From positions 22,562,575 to 22,626,574 of the forward strand of contig CM040758.1 of assembly GCA_022829145.1 (NCBI GenBank): DNA of 64,000 nt, in the 5' to 3' direction. Origin of the DNA: Albula goreensis (taxonomy: Eukaryota; Chordata; Actinopteri; Albuliformes; Albulidae). The position numbers and the translations under genes are program-made. Shown in pieces: positions 38,201 through 48,334 of the stretch (the first letter of the stretch is position 1; each line of letters starts with the position of its first letter). The notes beneath the pieces are model-generated. The model had not been told where the DNA came from. It saw only the letters and a program-made list of their open reading frames with translations, and made no database searches.

Positions 38201-40988
38201 CTGTGCCCTCCGGCAACAGCAATTACCTTTCCTAATTTCTCCATAGTTTTGCTGTATACAGTGTTGTTTCGTGAAATAAGACGTAAAAAGAGAAGCTAAG
38301 CTGACACCTTGCAGTGCATAGCGAGAGGAGTTAAGATTTCCTCACACTTCTCCAGGAGAATCTGCCCACTGTCTGAAGAGGATTTCCATGTTCCTGACAT
38401 TGTATTTATGTATTTAGTGCAGTTACTATACATATAGGCAAGACATAAATCCTTCTCTTCAGGTGAGACTGTCTGGATTAGACACTAACATAGTCATAGC
38501 AAGGAATGAATCCACAAAGTATGTGATGCCAGCCATTTTAAAAATATTTTCTTCTTTCTCCTGGATGAACAATGAAATCAGCTGAACTCTGGAAACCTCC
38601 CCTACAGAAAAAAACCTCTGATTTCCATGGTGCCTATCCTTCACTTTTTTTCCACACTGCAGATGCACCACCTATCACATATCATGTATGCCCTCAAAGG
38701 AAATGGATTCAACACATGTTCAGTTGATGAACTTCCAGTTTTCCTGATGGCCAGGGGAGGTCACTAGAGTTCACTAAAACAAAGACATTAACTGAATTAT
38801 CTACTCATTATTTTATCCAGGCAAGCTTGTGGCAGTTCTAGGCCTTGCTCATATGAACATTTAGACATAGACACTCATGTTGCAGTTGGGATTTGAACTC
38901 TAAGCTGCAAGATGCACAGGTGAGCTGCGGTTGTGTGTCTGGACTGTAAGCACCACCCAAAAACAATCTCAGATTTAAAAGCTGTTAAGTGAAGATCACA
39001 CATTACTGTACTCTTATATTATACGTAAGTGTGGTGTCTGTGATTCCACAGGAGATGAAACTCCAAACAGCCTCTGGCATCCACTGGAAACTGCTTACTC
39101 TTTTCTTTCTGAAGAGCGGCCGTAATCCAGTGTCTCCAGTTTCCTTGATATCATTTAACAAATAATTTCCATGCGGGTGGATAAAATTACACAGTGCGCC
39201 GTCCTCGCTCTGTCCTTCAGTCTAATTTTACGTTCTCAGACATTTCCTGGAATGCTAAACTATAACAGATTTCAAAACAGCTGATGCATCATTGTTTGCC
39301 ATTTAATTATGTCGTCTGGCGGTGTCAACATGCATGTCAGGAAGCATCCACCTGCTTCCAACATATGCCATGTCATTTGCACGTTTTCTAAGCATTCCAT
39401 ACGCATTTTAAGCACCGAAAGGGTATAAGCAAATGAAGGGTGTGCTGTATATACACGTATGTGACTTGTGTGCTCTGTGCTGTGGTGAAAACAGGGTAAC
39501 TACTTAACTCATAAGTAGTAACAAAGAAAAGCTCAGGAGTGAATGTAGGCAATCCCGCCATGTCTCAGCCCATGCGTGACATCATGAGATACAGTAACAC
39601 CAGTAAAGATGCCAATGAAAAAAACCAAATGCAATAATAAAGCCAAATGCAATTGTAGGGAATGCAATAATAAAGCCTGTAAACCAGTCCTCAAACCCGA
39701 CTAACACTGACAGATCATAATTTCACTGAAGGGAATAAAAGAACGTAATGGCCAATGAAGAGCCTGAGAGGGTACAGTATTACAGAGTTAACCTACTTTT
39801 TTAAGTGCAAGTACAAGTGCAAGTGCTGTCCTCCGTGGCCCAACAGCGTGAGTGCCAGGTTGCAAAGGTCAGGACTGAACAAGCAATGTCACTCTCCCTG
39901 CCTCCATTAAATGTGCGTGGAGACAATATCTGATGACAGCCCCACCAGCACTGATCCCCCACAGCTATACATTAAGTACAGCAGACCTTGAGAAAAGAGC
40001 ATTACTCTGTCCAGAGCTGAGATTGACTATCATCTTTGTTTCATGCAAAGAGGGAAAAGAGAGAACATTGCTACCATGTTATAAATAATAAGCGAGAGAC
40101 AAAGCACTGGGAATTTTGTGGAGTGATCTCCTAACCTGTTGATTCTACAGTCAGGGTTTGTTATTCCAAGATGTGTTGAAGCAAAAATTTACAGATAGTA
40201 AGGGATTTTATCTAGTGTGTTTCCATTCTCCAAATTAATGGTACTGATTTATAAACTAAAAATTATTTTTATATCCTTATGTATTATATAAAAAGTTTAG
40301 CCATTATGTCAAAGCCTACTCTTTTCATTTGCCTCTGCAAACAGCACTGCAGCTCCTCACATTTATGATTACACACCACATTTATGCAGAATATAATAAA
40401 GCACACAATATGAAAGACAGATATAGAGTTATGAATAAATAGTGTTTCATTATTTAAGTTCAGAGACTTGAGAGAATTATAAAAACCACAATAGAAAAAG
40501 AACAACGAAGGTGAAAAGTATAGACTTTAAATGTTTGAAATGGTGGACATGTTTATTTGTAGTTAAAGAACAAAAGACTAGAAAAGAACAATTGCTAAAC
40601 TTTGAAATGTGACCCCCTCTTTTAAACATTTAGCATCAAAGAGAAAGAATAAACAAAAACAGTTAAATTATTCAGGATTGTTTCTCTAATAAAGGTACTT
40701 TTTCCTTGTCCAAACCAGCACATACAGTTTAACATATTCATTTTGGATCTAACAGTGTTGTATATTAATCCTTGGTATTGCAGTTTTACCATAACAAGCG
40801 TACAGTTGTTTTGATTTTCAGCCAGCACAATTGCACAGGTAATTTGTTGGCTGTAATAACATTAAAGTTAAAAAGCCCCCTTCCTTACCATCAGTGATCC
40901 CCTCCAGAAACCCAAACTGTTCCAGAACCTTCACCACTACCGCGACCACCACCAGCACCGCGATCATCTCGAGCCCCTCGAAGTTCAT
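12468..40988 (-). CDS. kcnip4: Kv channel-interacting protein 4-like, KIS (KChIP4a) isoform
   Basis: KChIPs are neuronal calcium sensors that bind the N-terminus of Kv4 (A-type) potassium channels and control their surface delivery and gating. Eight exons (40889-40988, then the seven common exons from 16821 down to 12468) sum to 690 nt, giving 229 residues, the length I recall for mammalian KChIP4a. Residues 1-33 are the K-channel inactivation suppressor segment, with a hydrophobic run at about 8-24. The core has a degenerate EF1 (CPSG), EF2 loop 112-123 ending in Asp, and canonical EF3 148-159 ([12 protein letters not shown]) and EF4 196-207 ([12 protein letters not shown]). GRCTYP, APRQHVE and [14 protein letters not shown] favour KCNIP4 over KCNIP1, 2 and 3. 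No frameshift or missing splice site was found. Confidence 0.93.
12959..13021 (-). CDS. kcnip4: kcnip4 common exon 7 (EF4)
   Basis: 63 nt, 21 codons; acceptor tcactag, donor gtgagt. It encodes the peptide [15 protein letters not shown] followed by IDCCQK, with canonical EF4 loop [18 protein letters not shown] differs from the mammalian IESCQK and adds a cysteine. Confidence 0.95.
13377..13481 (-). CDS. kcnip4: kcnip4 common exon 6
   Basis: 105 nt, phase 0 at both ends; acceptor ttgttcag, donor gtaaca. It encodes [20 protein letters not shown] then [15 protein letters not shown], linking EF3 to EF4. CTYP and APRQHVE are the best discriminators for KCNIP4. Confidence 0.96.
13647..13754 (-). 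CDS. kcnip4: kcnip4 common exon 5 (EF3)
   Basis: 108 nt, phase 0 at both ends; acceptor ggttgcag, donor gtaagg. It encodes [25 protein letters not shown] and most of the EF3 loop [11 protein letters not shown], a canonical calcium site. Confidence 0.96.
14141..14211 (-). CDS. kcnip4: kcnip4 common exon 4 (EF2)
   Basis: 71 nt; acceptor tttttccag, donor gtaagc. It completes an Asp codon and encodes [12 protein letters not shown] followed by the EF2 loop [11 protein letters not shown] (its 12th residue, Asp, comes from the next exon). Asp instead of Glu at loop position 12 fits magnesium rather than calcium binding, as in other KChIPs. Confidence 0.95.
15598..15667 (-). CDS. kcnip4: kcnip4 common exon 3 (degenerate EF1)
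   Basis: 70 nt; acceptor ttatacag, donor gtaagt. It encodes [20 protein letters not shown] then PQG, and ends one base into the next codon. The CPSG turn is the non-binding first EF-hand typical of neuronal calcium sensors. Confidence 0.95.
16697..16821 (-). CDS. kcnip4: kcnip4 common exon 2
   Basis: 125 nt, the size typical of this KChIP exon; acceptor ttacag, donor gtaagt. With the split first codon it encodes [40 protein letters not shown] and KN. It is where the isoform-specific N-termini join the shared core. Confidence 0.95.
19221..19264. repeat. nested inverted repeats (hairpin)
   Basis: atctttaca at 19221 pairs with tgtaaagat at 19235, which in turn pairs with the copy ending at 19264. 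The larger palindrome at 19235-19264 has 13-bp arms around four bases. Confidence 0.85.
19432..19473. repeat. 10-bp inverted repeat with 22-nt loop
   Basis: tgatcagttg at 19432-19441 and its exact complement caactgatca at 19464-19473. Confidence 0.85.
20162..20286. repeat. (TG)n microsatellite with TCTG tail
   Basis: An uninterrupted TG tract to 20248, then interrupted CTGT/GTGT units to about 20286, inside a kcnip4 intron. Confidence 0.97.
23285..23298 (+). promoter_or_regulatory. CTCF-like motif, exact core
   Basis: CCAGCAGGGGGCGC fits the core exactly on the plus strand, inside the kcnip4 intron before the common exons. Confidence 0.5.
26960..27330. promoter_or_regulatory. GC-rich, CpG-dense segment over the kcnip4 27-kb first exon
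   Basis: The segment stands out from AT-rich surroundings by its CCG/GCC-type repeats and many CpG pairs. It covers the hydrophobic first exon and its upstream flank, as expected of a CpG-island promoter. Part of the GC comes from the polyglycine codons. Confidence 0.45.
27004..27190 (-). CDS. kcnip4: kcnip4 alternative first exon (hydrophobic N-terminus), no in-frame ATG
   Basis: Read on the minus strand, it encodes [20 protein letters not shown] then [12 protein letters not shown] and ends one base into a codon at donor gtaagg, the same phase as the KIS exon. I recall a mammalian KCNIP4 isoform with [20 protein letters not shown] at this place. The frame is open up to a TGA at 27320-27322 but has no ATG. 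The GTG at 27188-27190, taken here as the exon limit, is only one possible start. A second GTG, directly after the glycine run and five residues before the Trp, aligns with the mammalian Met. If translated from 27190 through the common exons the product would be 258 residues, with eight consecutive glycines near residue 21. It may use a non-AUG start, an upstream exon, or be untranslated. Confidence 0.75.
27836..28006. repeat. imperfect direct repeat, two copies of about 65-85 bp
   Basis: caatcacatattcaaccag at 27836 and 27944 is followed in each copy by agctaaagc and then ctaatcttggaca...tttgctttttat, with spacing differences. A local duplication in a kcnip4 intron. Confidence 0.85.
28259..28272 (-). 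promoter_or_regulatory. CTCF-like motif, exact core
   Basis: Minus-strand CCAGCAGGGGGCGC fits the core exactly, about 1 kb upstream of the 27-kb kcnip4 first exon. Confidence 0.5.
31430..31545. mobile_element. possible DNA-transposon fragment
   Basis: gcggtttattagaaataagg, gtaaagtccagaatcc and ggcagagggtcaaacca resemble terminal sequence of abundant non-autonomous fish DNA transposons as I remember them. No terminal inverted repeat was delimited. Confidence 0.25.
33150..33305. repeat. 39-bp minisatellite
   Basis: Units begin tgcaccaatcacatgggggc and end tctccttaaa. Copies lie at 33150-33188, 33189-33227, a truncated 33228-33251, 33252-33290 and a partial 33291-33305. The unit is a multiple of three, so an open frame of repeated 13-residue units ([13 protein letters not shown]) passes through it. 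Confidence 0.93.
35206..35275. repeat. imperfect CA-rich tract
   Basis: CA repeats with cgc, gta and aaa interruptions, in a kcnip4 intron. Confidence 0.8.
36805..36895 (+). mobile_element. tRNA-like B-box segment, possible SINE head
   Basis: gggttcgatccgcaccc near 36876 is a good tRNA B-box, and gtgcctcagtgattcag near 36810 resembles an A-box. No acceptor stem or cloverleaf could be built, so a tRNA gene is not claimed. Confidence 0.3.
40889..40988 (-). CDS. kcnip4: kcnip4 alternative first exon encoding the KIS segment
   Basis: The exon reads from ATG at 40986-40988 through 33 codons plus one base to donor gtaagg. The peptide starts [12 protein letters not shown], continues with a valine-rich run, and then [13 protein letters not shown]. 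It aligns end to end with the KChIP4a-specific N-terminus ([12 protein letters not shown] and LLEQFG in mammals). In mammals this segment abolishes fast Kv4 inactivation and anchors the protein in membranes. The phase-1 end matches the 125-nt common exon exactly. Confidence 0.93.
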
Positions 40989-41097
40989 GTTGAGTTAGGT
41001 CATGGTATTCTATGCCGAGAAAGGAGCTCTTTGGATGGTCTGTCTTAACATTAGCACGGGCAACATCTCACGATCGAGGAGACCGAGGAGAGGGAGA

Positions 41098-41098
41098 G

Positions 41099-41136
<38 letters not shown>
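41098..41136. repeat. (GA)n microsatellite near the KIS exon
   Basis: GA tract followed by a G-rich run, 110-150 nt upstream of the KIS ATG. Such TC/GA tracts are common near transcription starts. Confidence 0.9.
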
Positions 41137-41141
<5 letters not shown>

Positions 41142-41431
41142 GGAGAGGGTGGGGTGGGGTGGGGGTGGGGGAGAAGGAGACAGAGACGGAGAGGGAGGGA
41201 GAATGTCATGTCCTTCCCACCAAAGGCCAGAGGTGGCAGCGTGATAAACTTCTGACCTCCAGCAATCCATCGGCTTCTTATCTGTGCCTCCCACAAGGGC
41301 AGAAGGATGCCCTCGCTTGAAGGGGAATCAAATTCGCCACAGAAGATGGGGTGTGACGGCCCCACATCTAAAAAAAAAACACCCCATCCCTGTCCCTAAA
41401 CTGCTTGTGAGCCACTTGCTGAAGGAAATCC

Positions 41432-41445
41432 GTTGCCGGGGCAAC
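41432..41445. promoter_or_regulatory. RFX-type X-box palindrome
   Basis: GTTGCC-GG-GGCAAC is a perfect 6-bp inverted repeat with a 2-bp spacer, close to the RFX consensus GTTGCCATGGCAAC. It is about 450 nt upstream of the KIS-isoform ATG. Confidence 0.45.
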
Positions 41446-42573
41446 AGGACCTCCAACAAAGTGCAGCGCCAGTCTTTGTGAAGCGGTGGTGAGGAGCTGA
41501 GGGGGGAAAGTGGTCAGCACTTAGCCCGCCACGTGCCCAGTCACTCTGTACGACGCGTGTGCATGCCTGAAAGGGGGGACGAGGGCATCACTGAGGGACA
41601 CTGTCCAAAAAAACACACACACACACAATAGCACAGCCCTCCTTTCCACCTCACACCGTTTAGGAAGCGTGAGTCGCATGCTGAACCGATGGCAGAATTT
41701 ATTCCTGATTGTGCCCATTTACGTAGAGCCCTATTCTTCCCAGTCTGAAAAGCACAGTAATAACAGCGCTTTACAGGGTTCAGGCAACAATAGCTCCATC
41801 ACTGCCATTCTATCCAGAATAAAAACGCGATGCAGGTTTTTTAAAGACAATTTCATTACATTTTAAAAGCAAATGGTTCTCAGAAAAGCTAAATAAAGCC
41901 CTCTATGTAGTAATTCTCTCTGATTCACTTTAAAGAACAAAAATGCTGCTTGAAGCAACAGTATAGGAGATTTATGGAGTGTATTTTTTTTTCAATATCA
42001 CAATATAATTATCAATGTAAAAATTTAGTTAATGAAGCCAAGTAATCTGAAGAGGCACCATGGACTTTAAGGACCCACCCTGGTCATCTCATGATCAGCA
42101 CAGCAGGGGTTAACTTTGGCCGGCATGACTCATAACTCTTTGTCATGGTACAACTGACAGTTTTGTAGATTTTAAGCATTTAAAACTTCTGTCTATAATC
42201 GCACCGAATAACAAAAGTATCAAGCACCTATAGTTCTCATATTCGTATGAAGTTTAAGAACTGAATAGCGGAGCAGACTGACCCAATTTTTGAACGCAAG
42301 CCAAAAACAGCTGCATCTTAGTGCTCTCATATGAACATGATGAGGATCCAGTGACACTCACTGCAGCTTTGGAGAGAAAATTAATACAGGAAACACAATG
42401 GAGGGGCCCCACTCATGAAACCATACACCTCTATGGAGAACAAGAGCGAAAAAAAACCAATGTGTTCGCAATAAATGAAGATATATTACATAAGAGTCAG
42501 ATTGATATATAAGGTCCATTTGCCTAATTCTGCCTCCTCTTACTTTCTACATGACCATATGACCATTCCCCCC

Positions 42574-42598
42574 TACACACACACACACACACACACAC
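42574..42598. repeat. (AC)n microsatellite
   Basis: Short perfect AC tract of about 12 units. Confidence 0.9.
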
Positions 42599-44805
42599 AA
42601 ACTTAACACAGCAATAATTATGTTACACGTTCAATCTGATTCTTCAATTACCTCCTGATGAGTTCGCATTGCTCAGATTTAATTACATTATCAGACCTGC
42701 TCGTTTGCCACACCAGCAAGGCCAGCGCTGACCTGCCCACCTCCAGCATGACTGCTTGTCCACCTCCAGCATGCTGAACACAGTCAGGGGCTAAGCAACA
42801 CCCTCTGTCCCTAAACCTTCAATTCTGATCAAAATGGATACTCTCCTGCGCTGCATGCTGCCAAAATAAATGTCATGCTCTAAAGAAAACATTTGGAACA
42901 GAAGCAATCATATTCATTATATACTGATATTTCACAAATAAGAAAATCCACAGGTACAGCTGATAAATTAAGGATATGGATAGATAATCTACCACAATTA
43001 TCACATGATTATCATATTTCTAGTGAGACTAACAATTACATTGCAATGCTCCTGAAGGCTTCTAGAAACGTCTGTGAAATCACAGCATTGGCCTAATTTA
43101 CACAACTGAATGAAAACCGCAAGAGGGTGTCTGCGACTCCTCCGGTTGATTATTTCTGGGGACTTAATTATTGAGGACAGTTACAGCAATGATACTGGAC
43201 TACAATTAGAACTGGACACTGCAAGAGATATGGAGTAAAGACAAATGGAGATTTTAAAATTTGTACAGAATGAAAGTACTGTTTCACATTCATGCCCACA
43301 TTCTGTGGTAGGGCCAGCAGCCAAAACCAAAAGAGAAAATATAACATGCATACTATACTCTGCTGTGCCATGTGAACATAACCCTGTTTCACCCAATATG
43401 TAAAGACCTGGGGGTGGCATGTGTTTGGGAGAATAAGAGCTGTGTCTTTCTCAGGTGTTTGTTCACACCTTTCTACCTGTGCATTTTCCTGAGATGTGTT
43501 TACTGAGAGCATGGCAAACATGCAGTCCTATCCTCAGGATATCCGCTCACGAAAACGATGTCAAACTGCGAAACTGATTGGTGTAATTAAGCTTATGTGG
43601 GTAATTAGGGGCAGCACATGGTCACAACCCCTAGGGTTCAACATCCACCCTGAAGCAACGGACTGTGAGACTTCTCAAAATGTCACCAGTGAGATCATTC
43701 AGTCTCACAGGACCGGAGCAATTTACCCTCGTACTTATGCAAGAGTGCGTGAAAGTGACCTCCAAGGCCAGCCGTCTGTCCCATAGGGATTCAGACAGAA
43801 CAGGCCTGTTAAAACAGACGTTTCTGTGGTTAAACCTTAGAAGGTTTTGCAATGTTTATGAGGTAAGAGTTCCTGTTTATGAAGGACACAAGCAAAAAAA
43901 AAAAAATCTTGGAGGAGTGTGACAGGCAGATCTGCTCTCCCATGTGCCACCTATTCTTTGACTCTTGATTTTCCCTTTAAAATGCAATTACTGCGGAATT
44001 ACATTCTGTTACATCATTATATTTGATTATGTCTGTTAAGCTGCAATACAATAAATGAGGAGTATAATTATGACCAATACCTTTTTAAACATATAAGACA
44101 GCAAGCTACATAATAAAATACACTGTGTAAACAGTAAACCAAGCACCAAACTTATTTATTTATTTATTTATTTTACACGAGCAAGCGATGGAACAGTCTG
44201 TCACTGCTGTATCTTGCTTGTGTGAGAACAACCACTCTCTGTGAGGTCACCTCTTACCACGTTCATCTCAAAAGACTTATATTTGGTTGGTTAATTCACA
44301 GCTGAGGGGTAAAAAAATCCCAATGAAAATAAAGAGGTTATAATGAGGATACAGAGGAAGAAAGACAACTATAACAAGAGTCTGAATAAGGAACAGAGGA
44401 AGAGCAAGAGGAAGATGGAGGTGTCCACAGATATCACTTTTGTGTCTTATGATCTTAAACACGGGACCTTCTATGGTTTCAATTCCATGGCTGTGCGACA
44501 ACTTTATTGTACATTTTACACAAGATTAAATAATTTACTGAAAGACTGCAGTGTTCCTCTAGCATAAGAATGAACATGTACTTGGAGATATTGGTGACAA
44601 GATATTGATGGTAAAATAATAGTAAAATAGTCAACCTACATGTAGATCTGTGGTGAACCTTATTTACTGGATAATACTGGTGGGACAAGACGCGGTTTTG
44701 TTGAAATGGTTCGCAAGCTCTTTGAACACAAAGGTAGATGGCTAGTCTTTTCTCTACATCTATGTCTTAGGAAAGGTCAAGAGAAGGGGTAAGGTTGACA
44801 CTTAC

Positions 44806-44895
44806 CATGGCAACGACCTCAGGGGAGGGCTTGTGTTTGTCCATCGAAACTGGAGGGATATCAGTTGCCATTTTATTTGTGGCAGCTGGGCACAT
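44806..44895 (-). other. unassigned exon-like string with consensus donor
   Basis: A minus-strand frame starts at an ATG (44893-44895), runs 30 codons (MCPAATNKMATDI then PPVSMDKHKPSPEVVAM) and meets ATG|gtaagt at 44806. It ends in phase 0, so it cannot join the kcnip4 common exon, which needs phase 1. No family was recognised; chance is quite possible. Confidence 0.2.
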
Positions 44896-45714
44896 TCTAA
44901 ATATAGATTTGTGGTACAGAGTGTGTCTTACTAGTTCAGTCTAGACATGATGGAATGAGGAGAAGGAGACAATCCCAGAATCCTTCTCTTCAAGGGCCAC
45001 AGAGAACACCGATGCCATTTCTATTGTCCGGAGTGTGTATTGCAGTTCTACTGGATCACTTTCTCACGCAGGCATCATCTGAACAAATCTACCTGGATAA
45101 AACAATTATTGCGTTTTATATTACATATTGATTCCCTATTGGTTAGCTTCTGTGGTTGCTTATTCACTGACATACCTGGATCTTGAACATTTTGGAGAGA
45201 AATTCCAACAACTTTTTTTTGTATTATCACCTGTCCCTCACAGCAATTTCCTTCACCATGAGTGAACCATCACCTACCTATCACCATTTTGTATTTTTCA
45301 TATTGGCTTGAATGGCCACAGCAGGGAAACAGGAATATCGACATCCTTCTGTCTGTGGACAGGGACTATCCCAATCCTGGACCCCAACTTAAATGCATAA
45401 CAGTTTTCATATTTTTCACTTCATGCAAAACTGTCTATGCATACATTTTATTATTGCTGAAACTTGATGGCAGATATTTAGACTTCAGTTTCATTTCAAA
45501 CAATTTTTTCAATCATTGAAAAACTATTTCGCTCACTGCCATTCCTACTGATGCCTTCAGTTTCTGTAAACAATGCCATTTTAAACTGTTTATGTTAGTC
45601 TATTTATTACCATTGGACAGAAATATAACTTTTACAAACTTTGACTCAAATGGATTGAGAACAGCAGCAGTCAATCATTATGCCACTTCCACACTTCACC
45701 ATGAAAGAAAATTT

Positions 45715-45716
<2 letters not shown>

Positions 45717-45763
<47 letters not shown>
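45717..45763. repeat. (CA)23 microsatellite
   Basis: Perfect CA tract in the region upstream of kcnip4. Confidence 0.95.
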
Positions 45764-45766
<3 letters not shown>

Positions 45767-46130
45767 CCAGTCAGTCTCTCCCACCTTCTGCCTCTGTGGC
45801 TGGCTGATGGGAGCTGCGGGCAGGATTGCAGTGAAAGGGCGGCATGCCAGTCGTCAGTCTCGCATGGCGCATTGTTTGTCACTGTCAGACGGCCGCTGAT
45901 TGATGATGAAGCCAATTATCCCTGACATGCAGCAATTATCACCCATGTTTCTCAGTGTCAGCTAATTAGGAACCCGAATGAAAGAGGCCTACCAAAGGGC
46001 TGCGGAGACGTTCAGCTCCCTACTGGTTAAAAGTGTGACAGCGGGGCATACAGGAAGGCCTGGCTCACAGGGAGAAAGACGATGCCAAGAGTGCCTCAGG
46101 AACAAGGAAACGACATTCATGTTCCTGTAC

Positions 46131-46196
46131 ACACACGTGCGCACGCACACACATACACACGCGCACATACACACACACTCACACACACACACACGT
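46131..46196. repeat. imperfect CA-rich tract
   Basis: CA repeats interrupted by gtgcg, atac and gcgc steps; likely a decaying microsatellite. Confidence 0.85.
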
Positions 46197-48320
46197 GCCT
46201 GTACACCTGTCATTCCTCTTTCTCAGAGACTACTAAAATTCCCAAGCAGCTGCTGAATATCCAGATATATGCAGAGAACTTTGAAATTTGGCTCTTATCA
46301 AAAATAAATACAAATAATTAGATAAAATTACACATTTAAATTAAATACAGACATTGTACTTAGCCATGCTTTTTTTGTTTTCTATGTTAAATACACAAGC
46401 AACACTTGACTCTTGAGGTCTTAATTTGATTTCCATGACTCCTGTGTGATTGGCGCACCACTGTCCTTTGCCTACAGCAGGAGAAATAAGAACACCTATA
46501 AGATCACAGCTGCATTTTATATAAAACGTGTTCACTTAGAGCAGGACAAAGCGCAGAGCTGTTCACACAAAGTTCTCCCATTTGCTTGAGATTTCACCAC
46601 AATGCCCATGGGCCAATGGCTTTTAAACCCAACGCAATTCATTCCACTTCAATTTGATTTTGTTGTCACCACTGACAGATAATGGATTTGACCAATGGAA
46701 CTGGCTCTTAAATTCTGTCTTCGCTCTTCCCCTGCGCAGAAAAAAATCAGAACGACCCCTTTACCAGAAAACTGGCTTACTGACAGGCAGTGCAAATAAA
46801 TAGAGTAATTATGGCAAATACAAGTCTCTCAATATATCATAAAGCATGCAAAAGCCAGTAACCTGACCTTCACATGGCGCAGAGTAAAACACATGTTCAT
46901 GGCACTGCTGCAGTAGCACCAGCTGTGTCTGCAGCTCCAGATTCGTGAGGTCTCATTTGGCTGAACCCTGCTCAGGTAAGCCAGCTAAAATATGGATATA
47001 CTGTACATATTGTAATAGTTTTAAATGTAAAATAGAAAATCAAAAGGTTGGTCATTTTCCTTGTTTTCTCATTTACTCTTTACTCATCAGTACATTCCTA
47101 ATGAAATGGACCCTAAGGAACAAAAAAAAAAAAAAGACTCCTAACTGGACGATGACGATAAACATTTCCAATCAATGATAAACAGGAGCTCTGGCTAAAG
47201 TGAGCTGCTTTGTTGACCATTTCACCCATAATCTTTAATAATTCACTGTTTGGAAAATTGTGGTTGGAAGTATTCCAGACCCTTCCATCTCACTAGTGCC
47301 ATGAGCTTTTCCCTGTGTGTTGCCCTGAGTAAGGCATCGTTCCTGACATAAATGAATGGAAAGCCCCCAGTGTTTGAGTATTCTTCAGTGCCCAAAGCTC
47401 AACTCCAATATCCACAGCTGCTTCAGATTGTTTTCTCTCAGTAGTCTCGAGATGTTTTGAAATGGATTAGTTGTCATCACTGAAAGATCTCTTTGCAAAC
47501 TTTCTTTTTTGGGAGGTCTTAGTTAAAGTTTCCAGAGTTCATAAAAAGTCCAGTTATGATACGAGAGAGTGCCTCCTTGAGAAGACAAAAATTTCAGATG
47601 CACTTTTTTCGCTCAAGTGCCATATTTGCCAAATGTCTTTGACTGTTTACTTGTGTGCTTGCAAGTGTGTGAAAAAGCTTCTGTGAGGATGTGCATTTGA
47701 TTTTGTTGCCCCCTTGAGTGTATGTGCAGAACTGCAGTCAAAATTCTTGGTTTGCATGTAAATATCCACTATGGGTATGTCTCATGTTCAGCCAGTAGAG
47801 GGAGCTCTTGTTATGGACACACAGGTTCAGTAGGAGGAAGTCCTTCAGTCCTGACAGTGATACTTCTTCATTTAGCCATATGCAAAGTTATGAAGAGTCC
47901 TCTAGCATATCAGCTCTTCCATTATGAGAGTATGTACACCACACACTTATAGGAAAATGAGTCTTAATGGGTTTAAACTACTTTGAGGAACTTTCTGCAG
48001 GTAGATTGGATCTCACTGATTTTTTTTTTCTTTTTAATTATAACTATTATTTGGAACAATAAAACAACCATTTGTAAGAGAGAGATGACAATTAGTTCAG
48101 TCTTGCAATTCAAAACAGACCAAAATTTAATCCAATGTAAAATGTAAATTTATTATAATATGAGTGTAGAGAAATTAATTACTTAAAAACAACAGGTAGA
48201 CAGCGTAATGGTCCTAACACTCAACCTCTTTCTCCTTACCGTGTTGACCATACGCAGGTGATTAAATGCACTGTCTTGCTTGTAAGGTTTCCCTCATGAC
48301 ACAGAGTTCTCCAATTCTCA

Positions 48321-48334
48321 CCACCAGGGGGCAG
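48321..48334 (+). promoter_or_regulatory. CTCF-like motif, exact core
   Basis: CCACCAGGGGGCAG fits the core exactly on the plus strand, about 7 kb upstream of the KIS exon. Confidence 0.5.

Larger units (their letters stand above)
27191..40888. other. kcnip4 intron between the two alternative first exons
   Basis: About 13.7 kb. It holds the GC-rich flank of the 27-kb exon, an imperfect direct repeat at 27836-28006, a CTCF-like site at 28259-28272, a TE-like string near 31430-31545 and a 39-bp minisatellite at 33150-33305. A tRNA-like B-box lies near 36876. No coding exon was recognised. Confidence 0.5.
40989..41500 (-). promoter_or_regulatory. presumed promoter/5' UTR of the kcnip4 KIS isoform
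   Basis: This lies directly upstream (minus-strand sense) of the KIS ATG. It contains a GA/TC tract at about 41098-41136, a G-rich stretch to about 41200, and a perfect inverted repeat of RFX X-box form at 41432-41445. The transcription start cannot be placed from sequence alone. Confidence 0.4.

Noticed and set aside
44244-44275. Minus-strand ATGAACGTG followed by gtaaga, resembling the MNV start of the main KCNIP4 isoform
   Set aside because: Only three codons match; the rest of that N-terminus is absent and the phase does not fit.
45978-46321. Frames with His/Thr/Ala-rich stretches
   Set aside because: Translations of the imperfect CA tract at 46131-46196.
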